Assembly (NCBI GenBank): GCA_019313025.1 | Contig: JAFDCA010000230.1 | Location: forward strand, 1 to 12,753 | DNA: 12,753 nt | Reading direction: 5' to 3' | Source: Deltaproteobacteria bacterium | GTDB lineage: Bacteria; Desulfobacterota; Desulfobacteria; Desulfobacterales; UBA11574 | Part shown: piece by piece, positions 7,656 to 12,753 of the stretch | Numbering within the stretch: the first letter of the stretch is position 1 | How the letters are laid out: the number at the start of each line of letters is the position of its first letter | Translations under genes and position numbers: made by a program | Notes under the pieces: model-generated | Told to the model about the DNA's origin: nothing | The model's database searches: none | The model's input: only the letters and a program-made list of their open reading frames with translations

Positions 7656-8202
7656 GGATCTCCTTCTCTTTGTCTTTACAGACGTCATCAATAAGCTGGA
7701 TGTGCTCATCAGTTATTTTCTGAACCCGGTCCTGGGCTTTGAAAGCATCATCTTCAGAAATTTCGCCATCTTTTTTCAAGCTTTTCAACAGATCATTGGC
7801 ATCACGTCTGATATTTCGTATAGAGATCTTATGTTCTTCACTCTTTTTATATATAACCTTGACAAGCTGTTTTCTTCTCTCTTCTGTCAGTGGCGGGATG
7901 GAGATCCGTATCACTTTGCCGTCACTGGAAGGCGTTAAACCAAGGTCGGATTTCAATATCGCCTTTTCCACATCTTTTATAACAGATACGTCCCAGGGTT
8001 GGATAGTAATCAGGCGGCTTTCGGGAATGGAAAGTGATGCCATCTGATTCAAAGGCGTTTTGGTGCCATAGTAATCAACCCGGATGTCATCAAGAATTGA
8101 AAGGGAAGCACGTCCTGTTCTTACTTTATTAAATTCATTTTTGAGTGCGTCTATGGACTTTTGCATACTCTCTTTGGTTTCCTGATACATGGATTCAATC
8201 AT
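7645..8202 (-). CDS. frr: Ribosome recycling factor
   Basis: RRF works with EF-G in the cytosol to split the post-termination ribosome from mRNA. The 185-residue length is standard. Family features are the N-terminal helix leading to VRTGRAS (27-33), DYYG (43-46), the beta domain with TPLNQMASLSIPE (49-61) and IQPWD (67-71), IPPLTEERRK (102-111), and RNIRRDAN (129-136) in the long three-helix bundle. The ATG at 8202 is preceded by AGGA with 7 bases of spacing, 11 bases after the pyrH stop. Its 3' end carries the Shine-Dalgarno for uppS. Confidence 0.97.
   Translation of the reverse strand: MIESMYQETKESMQKSIDALKNEFNKVRTGRASLSILDDIRVDYYGTKTPLNQMASLSIPESRLITIQPWDVSVIKDVEKAILKSDLGLTPSSDGKVIRISIPPLTEERRKQLVKVIYKKSEEHKISIRNIRRDANDLLKSLKKDGEISEDDAFKAQDRVQKITDEHIQLIDDVCKDKEKEILEF
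7660..7665 (-). promoter_or_regulatory. Shine-Dalgarno deciding the uppS TTG start
   Basis: AAGGAG lies in the last codons of frr, four bases ahead of TTG at 7655. It is the only good ribosome binding site near the uppS start and favours TTG over the ATGs at 7709 and 7688. Confidence 0.6.
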
Positions 8203-8213
8203 TGACTTTTCCT

Positions 8214-8930
8214 TTAATTCTTTATCTGTGTTCCGACGACGTCACCACATACCACTCTTTTAATATTGCCCTTGTTTGTTAGATTAAAAACAACGAGGGG
8301 GAGATGGTTATCCATTGCCAAAGAAATCGCCGTCATATCCATTACATGGAGTTGCTTTTCAATAACTTCCATGTAGCTGATTTCTCTTATGAATTTAGCG
8401 TCCTTTTTAACAAGCGGATCAGAATCGTATAGGCCGTCAACTTTGGTGGCCTTTAAAAGAATCTCGGCGCGTATCTCCTGGGCCCTGAGTACCGCAGCAG
8501 TATCGGTCGTAAAGTAGGGGTTGCCCGTACCGGCGGCGAATATCACCACCCGCCCTTTTTCCAGATGTCGAATAGCCCTCCGAACAATAAAGGGTTCCGC
8601 CACTTCATGCATGGAAATAGCCGTCTGAACTCGGGTCATCATCCCTCTTTTTTCCAGAGCATCCTGCAAAGCCAGGCTGTTAATTACCGTGGCCAACATA
8701 CCCATTCTGTCGGCAGAAACACGATCCATGCCATATGAAGATGCGGCAACCCCTCTAAAAATATTCCCTCCGCCGACAACGATAGCGATTTGAACCCCTA
8801 AATCAAATACGGAACGGATCTCCTCGGCCACATACTGTATCATATCCGGACTAATTCCAAAACTCTGATCGCCCATGAGCGCTTCTCCGCTCAGCTTTAA
8901 TAGAATCCTTTCAAATCGGTGTGTCGTCAA
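8214..8930 (-). CDS. pyrH: UMP kinase PyrH
   Basis: UMP kinase phosphorylates UMP to UDP; the bacterial enzyme is a hexamer of the amino-acid-kinase fold and is controlled by GTP and UTP. The 238-residue protein has KLSGEAL (12-18), VGGGNIFRG (52-60), [13 protein letters not shown] (134-146) and [12 protein letters not shown] (161-172), all typical. It starts with TTG: the codons before it are ACG and then the in-frame TAG stop of tsf, so TTG is the only standard start possible ahead of the essential KLSGEAL motif. GGGGAG, formed by the last tsf codons (8945-8940), is nine bases upstream. tsf and pyrH thus lie in the same reading frame, separated only by TAG ACG. Confidence 0.97.
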   Translation of the reverse strand: MTTHRFERILLKLSGEALMGDQSFGISPDMIQYVAEEIRSVFDLGVQIAIVVGGGNIFRGVAASSYGMDRVSADRMGMLATVINSLALQDALEKRGMMTRVQTAISMHEVAEPFIVRRAIRHLEKGRVVIFAAGTGNPYFTTDTAAVLRAQEIRAEILLKATKVDGLYDSDPLVKKDAKFIREISYMEVIEKQLHVMDMTAISLAMDNHLPLVVFNLTNKGNIKRVVCGDVVGTQIKN

Positions 8931-8933
8931 CGT

Positions 8934-9533
8934 CTAATTCTCCCCGATCTTGAATCTTGCGAAACGTTTAATAGAAATATTCTCACCTATCTTTGCTATC
9001 ATTTCATTCAAAAGGTCCGCGATGGTTATTTCGGGATTACGAACATAGGCCTGATCCATTAAGCAATTCTCTTTAAAATACTTTGCCAATTTACCTTCCA
9101 CAATCTTGTCCGCAATTTTTTCTGGTTTACCCATTTCCAGGACCTGCCCGCGATAAATTTCTTTTTCCTTGTTAATGATCTCTTCCGAAACATCTTCGGG
9201 TCGTATTCCAACCGGATTGGTCGCTGCAATATGCATGGCTATATTTTTAGCAAATGCTTTAAAATCTTCATTTTTGGCTACAAAATCAGTTTCGCAATTC
9301 ACTTCAACCAGCACCCCAAGTTTACTGTCCATATGGATATAAGACGCTACGATTCCTTCTGTCATGGCCCGACCGGCTCGTTTTGCAGCCGTTGCCAATC
9401 CTTTTTTTCTTAAAAAATCAATCGCTTTATCCATATCACCACTACACTCTGAAAGCGCTCCTTTACAATCCATAATTCCGGCACCGGTCTTTTCGCGGAG
9501 CTGCATAACCATCTTTGCGCTAATTATTGACAT
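8934..9533 (-). CDS. tsf: Elongation factor Ts (short form)
   Basis: EF-Ts exchanges GDP for GTP on EF-Tu. The 199-residue protein begins with the UBA-like domain (VMQLREKTGAGIMDC at 9-23, then the ALSE and GDMDKAIDFLR region), followed by the core with VEVNCETDFVAKN at 76-88, the TDFV motif that contacts EF-Tu. It ends with KIGENISIKRF (181-191). E. coli EF-Ts has about 283 residues; short versions near 200, with one core subdomain, are known in Thermus and other groups, so this is a natural short form and not a truncation. The ATG at 9533 has GGAG 7 bases upstream and is two bases after the rpsB stop. Its stop is TAG, the only TAG terminator among the genes here. Confidence 0.96.
   Translation of the reverse strand: MSIISAKMVMQLREKTGAGIMDCKGALSECSGDMDKAIDFLRKKGLATAAKRAGRAMTEGIVASYIHMDSKLGVLVEVNCETDFVAKNEDFKAFAKNIAMHIAATNPVGIRPEDVSEEIINKEKEIYRGQVLEMGKPEKIADKIVEGKLAKYFKENCLMDQAYVRNPEITIADLLNEMIAKIGENISIKRFARFKIGEN
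8940..8945 (-). promoter_or_regulatory. Shine-Dalgarno for the pyrH TTG start inside the tsf end
   Basis: GGGGAG forms the penultimate tsf codons (Gly-Glu) and lies nine bases before the pyrH TTG. With the tsf stop just six bases upstream of TTG, pyrH is probably translated by ribosomes finishing tsf. Confidence 0.6.
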
Positions 9534-9535
9534 CT

Positions 9536-10456
9536 TTATTCTCCTGATTTTTCTGTTTCTGCATCCTCTTGAAGTGTTTCGTCTTCAGAATTTTCTGTGA
9601 ATTCAACATCTTTTTGAGCTGAAGGGGTTGTCTTTTTTATGATCTCTACAACGGGACCGTCTGTGCCGTCTGAAATCACCTTCCTTTCCCCCGGTTTTAA
9701 TTCGGCGCTGACCGCTGCAACCGCTGATACGTCTTCCACCTCTTTATCGGCTTCAGCTTGCTGCCGTTCTTCCAGACGTTCTTTCCCCTCGATACAGGCG
9801 TCGGCAATTCTGGAGGTAATCAGCCGAATGGCTCGAATGGCGTCATCATTACCTGGTATGATATAATCGATCTCATCCGGGTTACAATTTGTGTCTACAA
9901 TGGCGATAATCGGTATTCCCAGGCGTCTTCCTTCACGTACGGCAATGGCTTCATTCCTGGGATCAACAACAAAAATGGCACCCGGAAGTCCATTCATGGT
10001 TCGAATTCCGCCAAGATTATTATCGAGTTTTAAACGTTCCTTTTTTAATTTCAACCGTTCCTTTTTGGGAAAAAGGTTGATCGATTCATCGTTCACAATA
10101 GTATTGAGATAGTTAAGACGGTCGATACTTTTTCTGATGGTCTGAAAATTCGTCAGCATTCCCCCCAGCCACCGGTTGTGAACGTAAAACATTTCGCATC
10201 GATTCGCTTCTTCATAGATCGAATCACGTGCCTGTTTTTTAGTACCTACAAAAAGTAGCTGTTTCCCGTTTGAAACTGTATCGACAACAAAATCATAGAC
10301 TTTTTTGAACATTCGAACGGTTTTCTGAAGATCAATAATATAGATGCCGTTCCTGGCCCCGAAAATATAAGGTTTCATTTTGGGGTTCCAGCGCCTTGTT
10401 TGATGACCAAAATGTACTCCCGCCTCCAAAAGCTCTTTCATCGTAATGTAAGACAT
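9536..10456 (-). CDS. rpsB: 30S ribosomal protein S2, with C-terminal extension
   Basis: S2 binds the 30S head-body junction and helps recruit S1. The S2 core covers residues 1 to about 228: [20 protein letters not shown] (6-25), FVGTKKQA (69-76), the WLGGMLTN block (96-103), NNLGGIRTM (146-154), DPRNE (165-169) and [10 protein letters not shown] (201-210). The tail from about 229 to 306 is rich in Glu, Ala and Lys, acidic at the end, and probably disordered; E. coli S2 has 241 residues. Such charged S2 tails vary between lineages. The ATG at 10456 follows AGGAAG at suitable spacing. It heads the rpsB-tsf-pyrH-frr run and has a structured 157-base leader. Confidence 0.97.
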   Translation of the reverse strand: MSYITMKELLEAGVHFGHQTRRWNPKMKPYIFGARNGIYIIDLQKTVRMFKKVYDFVVDTVSNGKQLLFVGTKKQARDSIYEEANRCEMFYVHNRWLGGMLTNFQTIRKSIDRLNYLNTIVNDESINLFPKKERLKLKKERLKLDNNLGGIRTMNGLPGAIFVVDPRNEAIAVREGRRLGIPIIAIVDTNCNPDEIDYIIPGNDDAIRAIRLITSRIADACIEGKERLEERQQAEADKEVEDVSAVAAVSAELKPGERKVISDGTDGPVVEIIKKTTPSAQKDVEFTENSEDETLQEDAETEKSGE

Positions 10457-10613
10457 TTTTATCTTCCTTTCTTAATGGTTTTTCTTCCCCCGCCCCTATC
10501 AACCCTGTTTCCGACCCCGTTAAATGGGGCACCGGGAAGCAGGTCCAAGAGCGTGCGAATTGATTAAACTGATATGTTTAACAAATAAAAAATTGATTCG
10601 CAACAGATTTTTA
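10457..10613 (-). promoter_or_regulatory. prmC-rpsB intergenic leader, likely promoter region of the rpsB operon
   Basis: These 157 bases separate the end of the prmC reading frame from rpsB. The distal half (about 10554-10613) is very AT-rich, as expected for a promoter. A loose candidate is TTGCGA at 10603-10598 followed 17 bases on by TAAACA, but it matches the consensus poorly. A dyad TGCGAAT/ATTCGCA (10554-10560 and 10596-10602) brackets this AT-rich block. The proximal half carries the GC-rich hairpin listed separately, then a purine-rich stretch leading to the rpsB Shine-Dalgarno. Confidence 0.4.
10504..10543 (-). ncRNA. Nested hairpin in rpsB mRNA leader (candidate S2 leader element)
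   Basis: On the transcribed strand the stem reads CCTG / TTCC / GCCCC, a seven-base loop ATTTAAC, then GGGGT / GGAA / CAGG. The three helices (4, 4 and 5 pairs) stack around a single-base mismatch and a small asymmetric internal loop. The top helix closes with a G-U pair that exists only in the RNA of this strand; on the other strand it would be an A-C mismatch. No T run follows, so it is not an ordinary terminator. S2 leader structures are known to control rpsB in some bacteria; whether this is related is unknown. Confidence 0.45.
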
Positions 10614-10739
10614 TTATTTTTTACACATTTGGACAACACGATCAAACCCACTGTAATCTTTTGTATATAAGACATTTTCATATTTTGAACATTGATCGAT
10701 AATTTCTTGGACGTCATTTCTTTGATTATGTCCGATTTA
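10614..10739 (-). pseudogene. prmC: Detached 3' end of prmC behind an in-frame TAA
   Basis: After the TAA at 10739-10737 the same frame stays open for 40 codons to TAA TAA (10616 and beyond). It reads IGHNQRNDV, then QEIIDQCSKYENVLYTKDY, then SGFDRVVQMCKK. That is a normal PrmC C-terminus, where the family has LLLEIG-x-x-Q followed by a GRDRVV-like end. The TAA replaces exactly the Glu codon of LLLEIG, so one base change (GAA to TAA) explains it. No frameshift is needed. Without this tail the last beta strands of the methyltransferase fold are missing. Confidence 0.85.
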
Positions 10740-11522
10740 CAGTAAAAGGTGTCCTTTTTGTTGCAGATAGAGATGGGCATTGTTAATAATATGTCTTAAA
10801 CAAGAAAGTCCGTCTTCGCTTCCATCTATTGCTGAAATCGGTTCATATTTGATAATCTCAGGCTGAAGTTTTTCAATAACCCGGCGTGGAACATAGGGTG
10901 GATTTGAAATAATCATATCAAATAAAGACCTTTTGTCTTTAAAAGGCTCAAGCCAATCTGCACAAACAAAAGACACCTTACTTTCAAAGCCATGAACCGT
11001 TGCATTTTGCTTGGCCAGTTTGACAGCGGTTGTTATTCGATCAGATGCAAAAAAAAGGTGGCAGGGCCTCATGGATACAAGGGCTAAAACCACCGCTCCT
11101 GAGCCTGTACCAAGCTCGAGTATGCGCTTTGGGGTTAATATCTGATGAGAAGCTGACTCTTGCGGCAAAAGATTTAGGGCAGTCTCAACCAAAAATTCCG
11201 TTTCGGGTCGTGGAATCAGAACGTCTTTTGTCACCATAAAATCCATAGACCAAAATTCCTTGCTTCCCACGATATATGCAACCGGTTCTCTTTTAATCCG
11301 TCTCTTTATTAAATCCTTGAATCGAGACAGCTCTCTTGCAGAAAGCGGCTGATCATATTGCAAATATAGATCTATTCTTTGTAATTGCATTGCATGGGCG
11401 AGAAGAATTTCAGCTTCAATTCTTGCAGCGTCTATATCATGGGATTCGAAATAAGATGTAGTCCACCCAAGGAGTTTTATTATCGTCCACTCAGAATCAG
11501 TGGACGTAGGCTGGTTCTGCAT
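10737..11522 (-). CDS. prmC: Release factor glutamine methyltransferase PrmC, truncated by an in-frame stop
   Basis: PrmC (HemK) uses S-adenosylmethionine to methylate the glutamine of the GGQ motif in RF1 and RF2. The open part has 261 residues. The N-terminal helical domain (about 1-85) leads into [12 protein letters not shown] (80-91) and LIPRPETE (102-109). The SAM-binding motif is ILELGTGSG (134-142), the catalytic motif SNPPYV is at 206-211, and the AIDGSEDGL block is at 231-239. Translation then stops after GHLLL, where the family continues EIG plus about 40 residues; those follow in frame behind the TAA. Full length would be about 302, normal for PrmC. The ATG at 11522 overlaps the end of prfA, its substrate gene, by 26 bases. 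The truncated product would lack the final strands of the Rossmann-like fold and is probably inactive unless the stop is read through or is an error. Confidence 0.9.
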   Translation of the reverse strand: MQNQPTSTDSEWTIIKLLGWTTSYFESHDIDAARIEAEILLAHAMQLQRIDLYLQYDQPLSARELSRFKDLIKRRIKREPVAYIVGSKEFWSMDFMVTKDVLIPRPETEFLVETALNLLPQESASHQILTPKRILELGTGSGAVVLALVSMRPCHLFFASDRITTAVKLAKQNATVHGFESKVSFVCADWLEPFKDKRSLFDMIISNPPYVPRRVIEKLQPEIIKYEPISAIDGSEDGLSCLRHIINNAHLYLQQKGHLLL

Positions 11523-12576
11523 TTTGTAATGCCTGGGCTTGATAATAAGTGATAATCGCTTCTATAATTTCATCGATTTCCCCCTGCAAAATATTTTCCA
11601 GTTTATAAAGGGTAAGCCCGATTCTGTGATCGGTAACTCTTCCCTGCGGGAAATTATACGTTCTTATCCTTCCGCTTCTGTCTCCATCTCCAATTTGGCT
11701 CTTTCGCTCTTGAGACCTTTTTTCATCCTGCTCTCTTGTCACACGATCAAGAATGCGGGCACGAAGAACTTTCATTCCCTTGTTTTTATTTTTCAGCTGC
11801 GATTTTTCATCCTGACATGTCACAACAATACCTGTCGGAAGATGGGTAATACGTACGGCTGAATCGGTTGTGTTCACGCTCTGGCCGCCTGGGCCGGTAG
11901 ATCGAAACACATCAACTCTGATTTCGCTGGGATCGATATGAATTTCCACTTCTTCGGCCTCGGGTAAAACTGCAACGGTAACTGCAGAAGTGTGTATCCG
12001 TCCCTGTGTTTCGGTTTCCGGAACACGCTGTACACGATGTATGCCGCTTTCATATTTTAAGCAGCTGTATGCCCCTTTGCCATGAATCATGGCAATGATC
12101 TCCTTTAAACCACCAATGCCGGTTGGGTGATGGCTCAAAACTTCGACTTCCCAGTTCTTGAATTCTGCATATCTACTATACATTCTAAACAGATCGCTGA
12201 CAAACAGCCCGGCTTCTTCACCGCCGGTACCGGCCCGTATTTCAATGATAACATTCTTGTCATCATTGGAATCTTTGGGTAAAAGTAGTTTTTTGAGATC
12301 ATATTCGAGGTTGTCTTTTTTAAGCGTCAGGGCTTCGACTTCATCCCGGGCCATCTCTTTTATATCCGGGTCTTTGTCCTTTAATAATTCCATGCTTTCA
12401 TCAAGTTCTATTAAAGTCTTTTTGTACTTTCTAAAGACTGTTACAATTTTATTAAGTTCAGCATGCTCCCGGCTATATTTTTGATATGCCTCCCGATTCT
12501 GGATGATACCAGAATCGCTTAAAAGCTTTTCAACCTCCGAAAAGCGATCTTCAACACCTGTTAATCTGTCAATCAT
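11497..12576 (-). CDS. prfA: Peptide chain release factor 1
   Basis: RF1 recognises UAA and UAG in the ribosomal A site and triggers peptide release. The 359-residue protein is full length. It has an N-terminal coiled-coil domain (about 1-100), the RAGTGGEEA motif (114-122), and the stop-codon reading tripeptide in PxT form as PET at 186-188 within [18 protein letters not shown]. The catalytic GGQ is at 230-232 in [17 protein letters not shown]. The PxT rather than SPF tripeptide separates it from RF2. The ATG at 12576 has AGG four bases upstream, which is rather close. Its 3' end overlaps prmC, whose product would methylate Gln232. Confidence 0.97.
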   Translation of the reverse strand: MIDRLTGVEDRFSEVEKLLSDSGIIQNREAYQKYSREHAELNKIVTVFRKYKKTLIELDESMELLKDKDPDIKEMARDEVEALTLKKDNLEYDLKKLLLPKDSNDDKNVIIEIRAGTGGEEAGLFVSDLFRMYSRYAEFKNWEVEVLSHHPTGIGGLKEIIAMIHGKGAYSCLKYESGIHRVQRVPETETQGRIHTSAVTVAVLPEAEEVEIHIDPSEIRVDVFRSTGPGGQSVNTTDSAVRITHLPTGIVVTCQDEKSQLKNKNKGMKVLRARILDRVTREQDEKRSQERKSQIGDGDRSGRIRTYNFPQGRVTDHRIGLTLYKLENILQGEIDEIIEAIITYYQAQALQNAEPAYVH

Positions 12577-12753
12577 TTTTCCTGTAAAGACTCATAAAGA
12601 TTAAAATTGAGAAATTGTCGAGTTTGCCGGTCGTAAAATCCCGCCTTTCAGGGAGATGCAGATCGAAGATCCCGAATTTTTTCTATCGGGGGCATGTGAG
12701 ACATACAACCGTAGTCTACTACTACAACTGCTTCATAAAGCAGCAGATTCGAC
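12577..12753. other. Region upstream of prfA, no gene recognised
   Basis: These 177 bases contain no recognised coding sequence. A 33-codon open frame on the minus strand entering from the right edge resembles nothing I know. Two small dyads are present: CTGCTT-CATA-AAGCAG (12729-12744) and CCCGA/TCGGG (12671-12675 and 12686-12690), neither followed by a T run. A loose promoter-like pair (TCGACA, 17 bases, TTTATG on the minus strand) lies just ahead of prfA. The prfA promoter or the tail of the upstream gene may be here. Confidence 0.35.

Noticed and set aside
10020..10075. Near-tandem [14 protein letters not shown] repeat in rpsB
   Set aside because: S2 proteins normally have a charged helix with similar spacing (KKE...KKE) here, so it is ordinary family sequence and not a new duplication.
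10737..10739. Stop codon reassignment as the reason for the in-frame TAA in prmC
   Set aside because: rpsB, pyrH, frr, dxr and rseP all end at TAA at the expected family lengths, so TAA is a normal stop here.
10520..10780. 86-codon minus-strand frame starting inside prmC
   Set aside because: It is out of frame with prmC and covers the conserved prmC tail; the in-frame reading gives the family C-terminus, so this frame is a shadow.
10737..10780. Frameshift as the cause of the short prmC
   Set aside because: The conserved tail is in the same frame as the upstream part, so a single substitution is enough.
12729..12744. Perfect six-pair hairpin CTGCTT-CATA-AAGCAG as a terminator
   Set aside because: No T run follows on either strand and the stem is only moderately GC-rich; it stays an unexplained small dyad.
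1..12753. CRISPR array, tRNA/rRNA genes, transposase, prophage or defence genes
   Set aside because: No regularly spaced repeats, no cloverleaf or rRNA-like sequence, and all long frames belong to housekeeping genes.

Overview
The window carries one uninterrupted block of co-oriented genes, all on the minus strand, so transcription runs from high to low coordinates. In that order they are prfA, prmC, a leader, rpsB, tsf, pyrH, frr, uppS, cdsA, dxr, a repeat-bearing spacer, rseP, purL, and the 5' part of purQ, which runs off the left edge. The rpsB-tsf-pyrH-frr-uppS-cdsA-dxr-rseP order is a widespread bacterial core cluster. The Gram-negative gene set (RseP, DXR, UppS), moderate base composition, a roughly 1000-residue PurL with a PurS-like N-terminus beside a separate PurQ, and an intergenic element built on GGATTCAAGGGG-type repeats fit a deltaproteobacterium of the Desulfobacterales kind. 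This placement is inference from gene content; no taxonomic marker was searched.

Right end (12577-12753): an apparently gene-free segment lies upstream of prfA (release factor 1). prfA overlaps prmC by 26 bases. PrmC methylates the GGQ glutamine of release factors. Here prmC has an in-frame TAA exactly where the family has the Glu of the LLLEIG motif. Behind that stop, in the same frame, the normal C-terminus of about 40 residues (ending in GFDRVV-like sequence) is still readable. The gene is therefore a recent nonsense mutant, a sequence error, or a readthrough gene. All other genes read as intact.

Middle (10613 down to 4836): a 157-base leader with a nested hairpin precedes rpsB. Then come tsf, pyrH, frr, uppS, cdsA and dxr, most with gaps of 0-11 bases or small overlaps, which points to one operon with translational coupling. 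The genes join translation (S2, EF-Ts, RRF), UMP synthesis (PyrH), and envelope lipid supply (DXR makes the isoprenoid precursor MEP, UppS makes undecaprenyl diphosphate, CdsA makes CDP-diacylglycerol). pyrH and probably uppS start with TTG.

Left part (4835 down to 1): a 410-base spacer between dxr and rseP holds a MITE-like inverted-repeat element and a possible promoter. Beyond it rseP (site-2 protease), purL and purQ are tightly coupled (TAATG and ATGA junctions), so two subunits of FGAM synthase are tied to the envelope-stress protease gene.

No tRNA, rRNA, CRISPR array, transposase, prophage or defence gene was seen, and no clearly new multi-gene system. The most notable signals are the interrupted prmC next to prfA, the rpsB leader structure, and the repeat element.
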